A DNA stretch of 64,000 bases. Origin: Saccopteryx bilineata. Lineage: Eukaryota; Chordata; Mammalia; Chiroptera; Emballonuridae. The notes below the pieces were generated by a model, which was not told the origin of the DNA, searched no databases, and saw nothing but the letters and a program-made list of their open reading frames with translations. How positions within the stretch are numbered: the stretch's first letter is position 1; each line of letters opens with the position of its first letter. The translations under genes and the position numbers were made by a program. The stretch lies in assembly GCF_036850765.1 (NCBI RefSeq), contig NC_089492.1:204165681-204229680 (forward strand). Reading direction: 5' to 3'. Below, piece after piece: positions 1-11,734 of the stretch.

Positions 1-129
1 CTTGTCACTGTAAGGGGGAAAACCACTTGCTAAGGATGTTGAATCTTAAAAAAAGAACCTAATTCTCTTATGGCTGCATGTTGCCCCTGCTTATGTGCTG
101 AGAAGCTACTGAATCTCTTATTTTTAGGT

Positions 130-360
130 TTTTATTTTATTCATATACTTTTATTATTTTCTATTTTTCCAATTACAGTTGACATTCAATATTATTTTGT
201 ATTAGTTTCATGTATTATATACTTTACAAAGTGTTCCCCTCAATATTTCCGGTACCCACCTGGCCCCATATATTGTTATTACAATATTATTGACTATATA
301 TCCTATACCCTGTGACTATTTAGGTATTTTCTTTCCTGCTGTTTTTATTTGCTACTAAAT
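130..360 (-). mobile_element. L1 3' end fragment
   Basis: Resembles the L1 segment at 18050-18220 (shared TTATTACAATATTATTGACT), in antisense. It is cut at the right by the SINE beginning at 371. Confidence 0.6.
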
Positions 361-370
361 ATATCTTTAG

Positions 371-761
371 GCCCTGGCCGATTGGCTCAGCGATAGAGCG
401 TCGGCCTGGCGTGCGGGGGACCCGGGTTCGATTCCCGGCCAGGGCACATAGGAGAAGCGCCCATTTGCTTCTCCACCCCCCCTCCTTCCTCTCTGTCTCT
501 CTCTTCCCCTCCCACAGCCAAGGCTCCATTGGAGCAAAGATGGCCCGGGCGCTGGGGATGGCTCCTTGGCCTCTGCCCCAGGCACTAGAGTGGCTCTGGT
601 AGCAGCAGAGCGATGCCCCGGAGGGGCAGAGCATCGCCCCCTGGTGGGCAAGAGCATCGCCCCTGGTGGGCATGCCAAGTAGATCCCGGTCAGGCGCATA
701 CAGGAGTCTGTCTGACTGTCTCTCCCGGTTTCCAGCTTCAGAAAAAAAAAAAGAAAAAAAA
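371..761 (+). mobile_element. Family A SINE (tRNA head, about 400 bp body, A-tail)
   Basis: Head GCCCTGGCCGATTGGCTCAG with A and B boxes (GGTTCGATTCCCGGCC), then the body with GCCAAGGCTCCATTGG and a tail ending CAGCTTCAG plus As. Flanked by ATATCTTTA on both sides. This is the reference copy for family A in this window; it looks recent. Confidence 0.92.
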
Positions 762-1329
762 ATATCTTTAATTAATTTATTCATTGCTCTACAGCCCTGG
801 TAACAAAAGATTAGAGATTAAAAATTTATACCTTGGTTTGTAAGGATTGCAGATCCTTATCAGAATATACCTGGTTGGAAAGCTCTAGGTGTGACCAGAA
901 ATGGAAGCTGAGTCATATTTGATTTTCCACTACTGTACTCAGGGTTGCAGAGTCAGTGACCCATTGAAATGAGCTGATGCAGTCACCTGGTGTTCTTATA
1001 TTCTAGTGCTTCATGTTAAAACAGGTAAGAAGTATTTGGGGAGTAGCTCTCCCCATTTTCTGAACACAATATAAATGGGGCAGATTAACTTAAAAAATCA
1101 TAGCTGAAGGAAAAATAGAAAAGGAAAAGGTGAAGAAACAAACAAAGGCAACAGTACAAAAGCTAGTTTCAAGTAGTATGCATGATAATACTCCCTTCTG
1201 TAAGGTCACTATCAGTGGGAAATGTCTTCTCCTGAGGAAAGTCTGTCCTTGAGATAGAAAATTCCTCTACATGCCTCTGTTCCTTCAAATATTACATCTG
1301 TTTGTCACAGCAAGGTATTTACAAAACAG

Positions 1330-1653
1330 CCTGACCAGGAGGTGGTGCAGTGAATAGAGTATTGACCTGAGATGCTGAGTTCCCAGGTTCAAAACCCTAT
1401 GGTCACAGGCTTGAGTGCAGGTTCACCAGCTTGAATGTGGGGCCACCGGTTTGAGCCTGGGATCATTGATATGACCCTGTGGTTGCTGGCCTGAGCCCTA
1501 GATCACTAGCTTGAGCAAGGGATCACTGGCTTTGGCTGGAGCCCCCCAGTCAAGGCACATATGAGAAGCAATCAATGAACAACTTAAGTGCCACAACTAC
1601 AAATTGATGTTTTTCATCTCTCTCTCTCTCTCTTTCTCTCTCTCACACACACA
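1330..1653 (+). mobile_element. Family B SINE
   Basis: Head CCTGACCAGGAGGTGGTGCAG, middle GCACATATGAGAAGCAATCA, a TCTC-rich 3' part and a short tail. Flanked by about 17-bp duplications ending TATTTACAAAACAG. Moderately diverged. Used here as the reference for family B. Confidence 0.88.
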
Positions 1654-2654
1654 AAGTATTTACAAAACAGATTTTTGAAGGCAATTTCATTGCTCTGCAG
1701 TATAATTTCAAAAGTGTTTTCTTATTGAAAATATCTGCCCTTTTGTTTGTAAGAATCTTTCGCCTTGTAATACAATCTCAGAATCTGTAAATCAAACTGC
1801 ATGTTTACCTTATCATGGATTACATTCTTTAAGTCAAAAATTGTGGTCTTTGTAAAGTAGGTCTTTAAAGAGCCAAGAGGCCCCCCTGGATTCAGTGGTG
1901 TGTTCTGAGTGTTGCCTGCTTCGCGGTTGAATTGGGGAGACTGCAATGAGCTGAGTTTTTTGGCTTGGCCAAATCTTTAACTTGTGGCTAGAGGGAAGCA
2001 GAAAATCGAAATAAGACCAGCTACCTCCCATAGCAGGATTTGAAAGAGCTGCTTGCCCCATCTCTCCTCCCTTTGGGTACCTGACAGGAGGTATTGCTTG
2101 GAGATAAGTCAGCAAAGGTAATTGCAGAGTAGAAAGTGGAAAGGCTTCCTTAATTTCAAGGAGTGAAGGTACAATGAAGGTACAGAAAGGATTTACCACA
2201 GATGTAAAACTGGAACCAGAAAGCTGTCAGGGGTTGAGGCAGCTCAGGGGAATAACAGTTCCCTTTGTCTCTCTCCTGGTCCATACCATTTCCCTCTTGT
2301 GATCTCTCTGATGTCTGTGCTTTTCTTCTGTGATGTGTCTGCTCTATTTTCCTCTCTGTTAACAGGCCAATTCCTCAAATCACATGCCAGAGAAAGTTGG
2401 TCCAAATGACTTTGTTCATTGACGTTGCTCCTTTAGGTAAAGTATTTTGCCTAAGGCATTTCATGAGCCATTAGCAAGCTGCCTCAGGCCTGCTGCCCAC
2501 CTCTAGTTCATTCAGTAGTGGTCACTGATGCACAGACACCAGCTTAATGCAACTTTCCTCATCCAGGCGACCGTGCACAAGGCAGTTTATACAAGGAACA
2601 AGTGTTAGAAAACATAGTCTCCGGGCCTGGCATTTATACACAGTCCCAATGCCA

Positions 2655-2765
2655 TCACATGCATTCTTTGCTTAACCAGTCAACACTCAGATTTCCTTAT
2701 TTATAAAGAGAGGATAATAATGAAAACTATTTCCAGGATTATGGTGAGACTTAAATAAGATAACA
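2655..2765 (+). mobile_element. MIR fragment
   Basis: TTTCCTTATTTATAAAGAGAGGATAATAATG followed by GGTGAGACTTAAATAAGATAA matches the MIR 3' half as I remember it. It is truncated by the hAT insertion at 2766. Confidence 0.65.
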
Positions 2766-3050
2766 CAGTGGTTCTCAAACTTTTTGAAGTCAGGGCACAT
2801 TTAAAATCCTACAAATAATTGTAGAGACGTACTATATACAAATTTCTGAGAAATATGTTATAATAATTAAGTCAAATACTAAAGAAAAAATATATAAAGT
2901 CCAAGCATGCTTTTATGGTAATTAAATGAAATAAATATGACAAAATTAAATTTATTCTGACATTAAAAAACATTTTTATGTTACATTTTTTGAGTTATGC
3001 TTTTTAGAATTCATAAAAAAGAGGAATTAAAAAATAAAAAAAGACAAAAG

Positions 3051-3107
<57 letters not shown>

Positions 3108-3651
3108 TTCTTAGTAAGATTTAGTAAATTCGGCAGGTCCCGGCTTGAATGTGTTAAGTTTTTTCATTCTTGTGTTTATGAGAAACATGAGCCTGATGTG
3201 TCCTAGCGATTTCTTCAATGTTTGGGCATGTATTTGAAAGGCAAAGTCTCATTTCCTCATCAATACATTGAAGAAGTCCTCTCTTTTTACTCTTAATTGT
3301 GTTGAGTACAGAAAACCCCGACCATACATATCATCTTAACTTTACACCAAACAAAGGATAGAAGAAACTTGCCTCCAGTCTTTCTGGGGAACATGGGGGG
3401 TAGTGTAAACAATCCAGCACTACAGCTTAACAGCCTTTTGCAACCTAATCAGGCAAGTGAGGTGGGGGGTTGGGCAGACTGTCATCTTACAGCCAACTGC
3501 CCACAGCTCTGTTCCCAAAAATCTAAACTCCAAAAACCTTGTTGATTTTTTGGTCTCCAACAGGCACATATTTCTCTGGAATACATAGGGCGCACCTGGA
3601 AATCTTCTAGGGCGCACCAGTGCATCCTGGCACACACTTTTAGAACCACTG
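2766..3651. mobile_element. Large hAT-type non-autonomous element
   Basis: Terminal inverted repeats CAGTGGTTCTCAAACTTTTTG and its near complement (AAGTGTGTGC... on the right), with an 8-bp duplication matching 7 of 8 (AGATAACA at 2758, AGATAATA at 3652). The interior carries a (TA)n(CA)n tract and no transposase frame. It inserted into a MIR fragment. Confidence 0.85.
3050..3107. repeat. (TA)n(CA)n microsatellite
   Basis: About 22 TA units followed by about seven CA units, inside the hAT element at 2766-3651. Likely length-variable. Confidence 0.97.
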
Positions 3652-3798
3652 AGATAATAAATAGATGAAAAGACTTTGTAAACTGTTAGATATTATACTA
3701 ATGCTATAATTACCAGAAAGGGGTAACCACAAGCCATTTTGACCCCTTTGACTTTTCAAAAAAGGCTAGCCATTCATCTACATAGGAAAAGAACAGTA

Positions 3799-4120
3799 AG
3801 CCTGACCAGGTGGTGGTGCAGTGGATAGAGTGTTGGACTGAAATGCGGAGGACTCAGGTTTGAGACCCCAAGTTCGCCAGCTTAAATGCAGGCTCATCTG
3901 GCTTGAGCAAAGCTCACCAGCTTGGACCCAAGGTCGCTGGCTCAAACAAGGGGTTACTCAGTCTGCTGAAGGCCCATGGTCAAGGCACATATGAGAAAGC
4001 AATCAATGAACAACTAAGGTGTCACAACGAAAAACTGATGATTGATGCTTCTCATCTCTCTGTTCCTGTCTGTCTGTCCCTATCTATCCCTCTCTCTGAC
4101 TCTCTCTCTGTCTCTGTAAA

Positions 4121-4151
<31 letters not shown>

Positions 4152-4152
4152 C
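3799..4152 (+). mobile_element. Family B SINE with AAAC-rich tail
   Basis: Head GCCTGACCAGGTGGTGGTGC, then CAAGGCACATATGAGAAAGC. The tail has expanded into an AAAAC repeat (4118-4152). Confidence 0.85.
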
Positions 4153-4287
4153 AGCAACAAGGAACAAGCAACCATGAGGAGTTCCGGGGTGGGAGGTGGG
4201 GCAGGAATCTATTGCTGCCCTGAGTTAAGAGATGTCCAGGGGTAACTAGCCGGGAGTCCTGGTCCTCAGGATCTTACAGAACCTTGG

Positions 4288-4340
<53 letters not shown>
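4288..4340. repeat. (TG)n microsatellite
   Basis: About 25 TG units without interruption in otherwise unique sequence. Confidence 0.97.
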
Positions 4341-4342
<2 letters not shown>

Positions 4343-4344
4343 TT

Positions 4345-5685
4345 GTGTATAAAATGAGTGACAAAGAACAGAGAAACCTTCTATCTGTTCAGAGCCTCTC
4401 CACCTTCCTATTGATGGTCCCCTTTTCACCACTAAGTCCTCCAAATCTCTTTAAAGACAGAGAAAAGTAGACAGGAAATGAAGAAATCAGAGTTGAAAAG
4501 AGAGAGGTGACAGTGAGTAGGCAAAAGTAATAAGATATTGGGTGTGAGTTCCCCAGAAGGACTGGGTGGTTCAGCCCACAGAACTAAACTGGGGAATTTC
4601 AGCTCCTAGCTAAACATCCTGTAGCTGTCTGTCAATATCAAGCTCTCTGTATGAATAGTGGCCCCAACCTCCGTCGAATTGCCTCTGGGCCCCCTTGGAA
4701 TTCCCTGACTCACTGCTGAGGTATCTGAATGAGGGTGGGGCATGGGTCCAAGTATCTGCTCCCTAGGTCCCTACTTAATGCATGGAGGAAAGAGAGAGAG
4801 GGGTGCTGCAGAGAGAGATACCTGTATATCTTTACTCGGCCTTCTGTCTCAGATCCAAATCCTGGGCCCTATTTAATTAGGCTCAGGTTGCTCACATTTA
4901 GTTGATCACATAAAAATATATTGAAGCACATGGAAAAAATATAATTTATGTAGAAAAACAAAGTTTTCCAAAAACACTGCAAACTCAAACGTCTTGGTCC
5001 AATAGAGACTATCTACTGAATTCTGCTGGCTGTGCTGGGCAGCGCAGAGCCACGTGGGGTAGGAAGATTAAACAGGAGAGCAGGAAAAGTAGAAGCAAGG
5101 TTTTGGTAAGTTTGTTTGAGAAGAACACAGGAAGGGCAAGCAAGGGAAGATAGGGGAGTGAGGAACAAGATGACTCATTAGCCTCTATATTTGGCTAATT
5201 CCCTCTCTGGCCTTGGCAGATAGGACTGCCCAACCCAGGTCCTGGAGTCCTAGCTTTCCTCCTCCAGGGTTTTCTGTTCTCTTTAATTAGGACATTGGAG
5301 AAATTGTCATGATAATTATGGAGTCTAGACTTGGGGAACTACGGGAAGCAGTAAGAGAATAAATATTTAATTGCAGAGTTGAGAAGACACATGAAGGCCA
5401 CGGGTTTTTGAGTCTCTTCCGAGAACAATGAGACACTGAGCCGTGTTTCTTGGGATTGCCCTGCCGCTGTCCCTTATGTAAGCAGAATCTTGGGTGTTTT
5501 GTCTGAACATTTTGGGTTGTCAAAGTATTCTTTGCCTGAAGATTCCAAGGATGCTGCAGGACTTTGATCTTTATTAGTTCTACCCTCAGAGCACATTATC
5601 ACAAAGGGTTGCAAGGGAAGATGCTCCCAGAGTTTGCTGCCAAGATAAAAAGATATTGACTCTCTCTCTCCCTCTTTTTGGGCAG
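4345..5685. other. Intergenic, no gene seen
   Basis: Apparently unique sequence, purine-rich in parts (for example 5050-5160). Open frames are short and unlike any protein that I know. Confidence 0.6.
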
Positions 5686-5689
5686 GGGA

Positions 5690-6040
5690 TTTTTGTATTT
5701 TTCTGAAGTTAGAAGCGGGGAGGCAGAGACAGACTCCTGCATGCACCCGACTGACCAGGATCCACCCAGCATGCCCACCAGGGGGTGATGCTCTGCCCAT
5801 CTGGGGCCTTGCTCCTTTGCACCGGAGCCATTCTAGCACCTGAGGCAGAGGCCATGGAGCCATCCTCAACACACGTGCCAACTTTGCTGCAATGGAGCCT
5901 TGGCTGCAGGAGGGGAAGAGAGAGAGAGAGAGGAAGGAGAGGGGGAGGGTGGAGAAGCAGATGGGCGATTCTCCTGTGTGCCCTGACTGGGAACTAAACC
6001 TGGGACTTCCACACACTGAGCCAATTGGCCAGGGTTTTGT
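5690..6040 (-). mobile_element. Family A SINE, diverged
   Basis: Poly-T start at the left, then CTGAAGTTAGAAG and the reverse body, ending in the head complement CCAATTGGCCAGGG. Several CpGs have decayed, so it is older than the copy at 371. Confidence 0.85.
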
Positions 6041-6949
6041 GTTTTTTTTTTTGGACAGATGGGGAAAGTGATTGCATGGAAACTTTCTACCTTGCCAAGT
6101 TGGGTCATCATATTTTTCCTTCCATGAATTCAATGACATACCTTCTTCAGCTAGTCGGTAGAAGAATTGAGCAGAATATTCTCTTTCCTAACACATAGTA
6201 CATCTATACTTACAGGTACAGTTTCCAGTTTAGCTAGAAGTTCCCGTTAATCAGTATTTCTTTACATAAGAGGACAAAAGGGTTGGTGTTCATAATGATG
6301 CCTAGAAATTTCCAGGCCATTCCCAAATGCTTTTTACTTTCCCCTATGGAAGGATCACTACAGTTTCTGCTGATTATGCATATAAAACTAGATCATTGTA
6401 AAGATTCAACATTAAAAAACTGGAGAAGTGAAAAATTCTTTTGTAAATGTCTCATCTCATAGTTAATTCCCCAGTTAAACACTCAATAGACTAGTGTAGA
6501 TCCCTCAGAAATTTTCATTCATATTAATATACACATGTGTATATTTATGCAAATGAGATGATACTTTTTATACCTTCTCACTTTACGTGTCATAAACATC
6601 CATGTAAAACATGTAGAAGTACCTCAACATTTTTAATGGCTGCACAGTATTATATAGTATATAGATTCATCATAATTAATTTTACTAAATTCTATTAATG
6701 ACTATTTAAACTGCTTCCCCTGTGTGCCCTATTCTTTGCTATTATAATTAATTCTGCAATGATATTTTAGAAGTTATTTGACTTTTTAAAAGGTACACTG
6801 TGTTCTTGCTTTACTATACAATTAAGTTTATAAAAATCAAGTTTATATAAAATAAACTGAGCTCATTGAAAGTATACAATTTCAGTTTTGACAAAAGAAT
6901 CCAGGCATGTAACTGATATCACAGTAAAACTATAGAACCTTTTAAATTT

Positions 6950-7133
6950 TAATTGATTGATTGATTTTAGAGACAGGGAGAGAGAGAGAGAGAGAGAGAG
7001 AAACATTGATTTGTTGTTCCACTTATTTATACATTCATTGGTTGATTCTTGTATGTGCCCTGACTGAGGATCGAACCTGCAATGTTGGCCTATTGGGATG
7101 ATGCTCCAACTAAATGAGTTACTAAACCGGACC
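6950..7133 (-). mobile_element. Family C SINE (old tRNA-headed SINE)
   Basis: TTGATTGATTTTAGAGACAG, a GA run, TTTGTTGTTCCACTTATTTA, TGTGCCCTGACTGAGGATCG and a decayed head. Family C is shorter (about 200 bp) and older than families A, B and D here. Confidence 0.8.
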
Positions 7134-7601
7134 CCAGAATCTTCCCATCATTTAAGAAATTTTTCTCATTTCCCTTTATAATTATCCGCACCTGGGCCCC
7201 AGGAAACTAATCTGTTAGTATAGAAGAGTTTACATTTTCTAAAGTTTCATTTAAGTGGAGTTATATAGTATATATATTTGAATCTGGCTTCTTTCACTTA
7301 GCGTAATGCTTTTGAGATTCATCCATGTGGTTGTGTAAATTAATAGTTCAATTCTCTTTATTGCTGAGTAGTGTTTTATCGTATAAAGGTAACACAATTT
7401 GTTTTCCATGCACTTGTGGATGAACATATGGATTGTTTCCAATTTTGAAAGAAAGAAGTTGCTATGAAGTTTCTTGAGACCTCTTTGTGTAGATACCTGT
7501 TTTTATTTCTGTTAGGTATGAACTTTATGAGAAACTGCCAAACTATTTTCCAAAGTGATTGTATCATTTTATATTCCAACAAGCAGTGCAATAGAGTTTT
7601 A

Positions 7602-8010
7602 TTTTATTATTATTATTATTATTATTTTCATTTTTCTGAAGCTGGAAACAGGGAGAGACAGTCAGACAGACTCCCGCATGCGCCCGACCGGGATCCACCC
7701 GGCACGCCCACCAGGGGCAACGCTCTGCCCACCAGGGGGCGATGCTCTGCCCATCCTGGGCGTCGCCATGTTGCGACCAGAGCCACTCTAGCGCCTGAGG
7801 CAGAGGCCACAGAGCCATCCCCAGCACCCGGGCCATCTTTGCTCCAGTGGAGCCTTGGCTGCGGGAGGGGAAGAGAGAGACAGAGAGGAAAGTGCGGCGG
7901 AGGGGTGGAGAAGCAAATGGGCGCTTCTCCTGTGTGCCCTGGCCGGGAATCGAACCCGGGTCCTCCGCACGCTAGGCCGACGCTCTACCGCTGAGCCAAC
8001 CGGCCAGGGC
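7602..8010 (-). mobile_element. Family A SINE, young subfamily
   Basis: Perfect 18-bp duplication CAGTGCAATAGAGTTTTA on both sides (7584-7601, 8011-8028). Almost identical to the copy at 55230-55626; both share GGCGACGCCCAGGATGGGCA (with one change) and a duplicated GGTGGGC module. CpGs are largely intact, so the insertion is recent. Confidence 0.94.
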
Positions 8011-8759
8011 CAGTGCAATAGAGTTTTAGTTATGACTCTATACGTTTGCCAGTACTTGACTTGTTAATCTAATTTTAAACATTCTATTGGATGCACAATA
8101 GTATATCATGATGGCTTTAATATGTGTTTCCCTGATGACTGATGGTTTTGAACACTTTTCATGATCATTCGGCCATTTGTATATTTTATTTTATGATGCA
8201 TCTGTTAAATTATGTTGCCCATTTAAAAATATCAGGTTGTCTTTTTATTTCTGCATCATAAAAGCTCTCTATATATTCTAGATACAAAACTTTTGTCATG
8301 TGTGCATTGCAAATATTTCTCTCAGTTTGTGCTTTGCCTTTTTATTTTTTTAATGGTGTTTTCCAAAAACAAATGTTTTTAATTTTAATTAAGTTCACGG
8401 ATTATTCTTTTAAACATCAAAAGAAAAAAGAGAGAAAAATTAAATAGTGCTTATTTTAGTTTTTGCATTGAGTTCATACAATATTTAAATTCCTTAGAAA
8501 TTGTCAACTGTGTGTTAGAGTATTGAATTAGTAGAAACACCTTATTTTCTTACTGCCTTGGGTAACAGAATTTTTTATACTTTTGTGTCCACATGTTGTG
8601 GCTCTGAAATTTAAATGCCCTCTTAAACCTTTTTTAAAAAGTGACTCAATTAAGAAATGTAAAAAAATAAAGAAATAAATCAGATCTCTCCTCACTATGT
8701 ATGTCAGAATATTTTTTCCCTAAATGAGTAACCTACAAAAAATTGTTAAGAGTTGTCAT

Positions 8760-8764
<5 letters not shown>

Positions 8765-8792
<28 letters not shown>

Positions 8793-9108
8793 AGAGAGAT
8801 TCAGAGAGAGGGATAGACAGAGACAGACAGACAGGAATGGAGAGATGAGAAGCATCAATCATTAGTTTTTCGTTGCGCATTGCAACACCTTAATTGTTCA
8901 TTGATTGCCCTCTCATATGTACCTTGTCTGCGGGCCTTCAGCAGACCGAGTAACTCCTTGCTCGAGCCAGTGACCTTGGGCTCAAGCTCGTGAGCTTTTG
9001 CTCAAACCAGATGAACCCTCACTCAAGCCGGCGACCTCGGGGTCTCAAACCCGGGTCTTTCGCATCCCAGTCCGATGCTCTATCCATTGAAACACCACGC
9101 GGTCAGGC
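8765..9108 (-). mobile_element. Family B SINE
   Basis: Perfect 16-bp duplication AAGAGTTGTCATTCTT. A long T run at the left and an intact-looking head (complement of CCTGACCGCGTGGTG). Confidence 0.92.
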
Positions 9109-9124
9109 AAGAGTTGTCATTCTT

Positions 9125-10409
9125 ATTTAGGCATTTGTTGGTTTTGAGGTTGTGTTTTGAGATTTTTGAATATTAATTTCAGCATCCAAAAATTTTTTTC
9201 AGTGTAGGAACTTCATGTTTAGACTCACATTTGCCAATTTTCTTAAGTTAAAGATTAGAACTTTTTAGTATTGAATCTCCTAAGTCTCTTACAAGGCGCT
9301 CAAAAGACAAAATGTGGAAGAATAGAAAGAAGTTGCTAAGGGAGATGAGGGCTGTCCTTAAGAAAAAAATAAGACATTTTGCTGAGTCAATCTGAGATAA
9401 ATTAATGAGAAATAGAGGAGGGGAGATCTCAGTGCATCAGAGCAGCTGCTCAGAAGGGGTGCTGCATTTTCAATGAGGGATTCCCAGGGATGGTTATAGC
9501 ATATTAGTGCTACAGTATTTGGTGGTCCAATGCAGCTTTGTTCTTTGGTCAGTTGTGTCCTCCAGAGATACTCTTAATAGTTGCCCTAAGGGATAATGTC
9601 TGAGTAGGGTTATAGAAGCCAATTTTAGAACATGGATTAGGATTTCTTCCTCAATCCTTTGTGCTTTGAAAATTAAAGAAACGGTCAAATGTACAGTGAA
9701 CATTATTTTTTCTTTCTCCTTTCTAGTTTCCCGAAGTAAAAAACAACAAAGAAAAAGAACATGGAAAAAATTCCTTTTGCCTCATATTAATTACTGAACT
9801 AAACATACTAACAATATGGCCTTTCTTCAGTAATTTGTATCAGCAGGAATATTTAGGTGATAAGAAAACTTTGGGGACAATGGTATACTATGTAAATAAG
9901 ATCATTAATTACTGGGTCCTGGGCATGTATTTTTCAAAAACAACTAGAGGCAGACAGACCACACCATCTGTGTTCTTCCTCTCACAGGCAGGGTTGGGGG
10001 AAGGGAAGGACTGAACGGGAAGGGTGAGTCCCTAGAGTTCGTGAGTCTTGTTCACTGAGCCCAGCCAGGGCAAGTAGGTCCCTGGGAAAAGCAAGGGCAC
10101 ACCCCTTCCCAGCTACAACCCTTTTCTCTTACTCCATCTGCCCTTCTCTCTACACCTCCTTTTAGAGTTCCTAAAAGCTTGTCGTTAGAAGGGAGGAGAT
10201 TGTACAGGAGCAAGAGAAAAAGTGATATTCAAGACATAGGGTGACATGTGTGTCAGAGAGCGCTTTGGGTTCATTGTACTCACTTTCTTGTCTTACTACT
10301 GCTTCCACTATTAGCTGAGTGGTGTTGGATAAATATCTTCTCTTCATTAGGTTTTCTTGTTCTCATGTGAAAAGTTGGGGATTTGGATTAGAGCTAGATG
10401 ATGTGGGAA
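9125..10409. other. Intergenic, no gene seen
   Basis: Apparently unique. A short stretch of G-rich sequence lies near 9990-10080. No convincing coding frame. Confidence 0.6.
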
Positions 10410-10424
10410 TGACTTTGGAATCTT

Positions 10425-10798
10425 TTTTCTTTTTTCTTTTGTATTTTTCTGAAGCTGGAAACGGGGAGAGACAGTCAGACAGACTCCTGCATGCGCCCGA
10501 CCGGGATCCACCCGGCACGCCCACCAGGGGGTGACGCTCTGCCCCTCCGGGGCATCGCTCTGCCACGACCAGAGCCACTCTAGTGCCTGGGGCAGAGGCC
10601 AAAGAGCCATCCCCAGCTCCCGGGCCATCTTTGCTCCAATGGAGCCTTGGCTGCGGGAGGGGAAGAGAGAGACAGAGAGGAAGGGGGGGTGGTGGAGAAG
10701 CAAATGGGCACCTCTCCTATGTGCCCTGGCCGGGAATCGAACCCGGGTCCTCTGCATGCCAGGCCAATGCTCTACCGCTGAGCCAACCGGCCAGGGCC
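10425..10798 (-). mobile_element. Family A SINE, young
   Basis: Perfect 15-bp duplication TGACTTTGGAATCTT. Head complement CCAACCGGCCAGGGC well conserved. Confidence 0.93.
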
Positions 10799-11112
10799 TG
10801 ACTTTGGAATCTTGACAACTAAGAACGCTGTCTGGGATTCTTTAGCGCTGCTTGCCGCATCAGAGACACTGCAAAGCAGCAGGTGCTGTTGGAAAGGGTC
10901 AGCTAAAAAAGATCCAGGAATCTCTATTTTAAAACAACTCACTGCTCTGGCCGCCTGGATAGAGTGATAGAGTGTTGGCCCCACGTATGGATGTCCCGTG
11001 TTCGATTCCTGGTCAGGGCACAGAGGAGAAGCGCCCATCTGCTTCTCCACCCCACTTCTCATTTCTCTCTCTCTCTCTCCCTCTCTCTCTATCTTCTTCT
11101 CTCCTCCTGCAG

Positions 11113-11499
11113 CAGGGGTCTCAAACTCAACTCAGCATGTGGGCCGCAGAGCAAGATCACAGCCGTTTGGCGGGCCGCACTAGGTCTACAAAAGGCAACT
11201 GTTACGCAACACTTTTCTCACTGCAGTTGAAAACAAAAAAAAATCAGTACAACAAGCACAATCATACATGCAGTTTATTCAGTGTCACAAAACAACCAGA
11301 AACTGTAGTTCGCATCACAACTGCTGTTAACTAAGCTAATATCTAGCTAGGATGCTAGAGAAATGAAAAATACAAGTAGGCCCTTAGGCTTACTGAATTT
11401 TATCCAAAATATTTTGAACTTCGTGGATTAGTCTGTGGGCCGCACAAAATTGTTCGGTGGGCCGCATGCGGCCCGCAGGCCGCGAGTTTGAGACCCCTG
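11113..11499. mobile_element. hAT-type miniature element nested in a SINE
   Basis: Ends CAGGGGTCTCAAACTC and GAGTTTGAGACCCCTG, with a perfect 8-bp duplication TCCTGCAG (11105-11112, 11500-11507). GC-rich subterminal GGGCCGC repeats at both ends. The family A SINE continues on each side, giving a clear relative age. Confidence 0.93.
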
Positions 11500-11694
11500 T
11501 CCTGCAGCCATGCCTTGATTGGAGCAAGTTGGCCCTGGGAGCTGACAATGGCTCCATGGCCTCTGCCTCAGATGCTAAAAAATGGCTCCAGCTGCAACAG
11601 AGCGAGGGCCCTAGATGGGCAGAGCATCGCTCCCTAGCGGGCTTGACAGGTGAATACTGGTCAGGGTGCATGCAGGAGTCTGTCACTAAATAAA

Positions 11695-11720
11695 ATAAAT
11701 AAATAAATAAATAAATAAAA
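11695..11720. repeat. (AAAT)n tail repeat
   Basis: The A-tail of the preceding SINE has become a tetranucleotide repeat. Confidence 0.9.
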
Positions 11721-11734
11721 TAAAACAATTCATT

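Larger units (their letters stand above)
6480..8385 (-). mobile_element. L1M 3' end, split by two SINEs
   Basis: Antisense L1 3' region, recognised from TTGAGATTCATCCATGTGG, TTTATTGCTGAGTAGTG and GAAACTGCCAAACTATTTTC. Interrupted by a family C SINE (6950-7133) and a family A SINE (7602-8010). Confidence 0.85.
10944..11721 (+). mobile_element. Family A SINE split by a hAT element
   Basis: Head at GCTCTGGCCGCCTGGATAG, 3' part resumes at 11508 (CCATGCCTTGATTGGAGC) and ends in a TAAA repeat. Flanking AAAACAACTCACT/AAAACAATTCATT. The hAT element 11113-11499 lies in its CT-rich region. Confidence 0.9.

Noticed and set aside
371..450. tRNA gene
   Set aside because: The head has A and B boxes but leads into a SINE body with an A-tail; the same holds for every other tRNA-like head in the window.
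5474..6139. 221-codon open frame on the minus strand
   Set aside because: Most of it translates a family A SINE body (CT-rich Ser/Leu runs); the rest has no recognisable protein.
7464..7994. 176-codon open frame
   Set aside because: It runs from an L1 3'UTR into a SINE; no coding origin.
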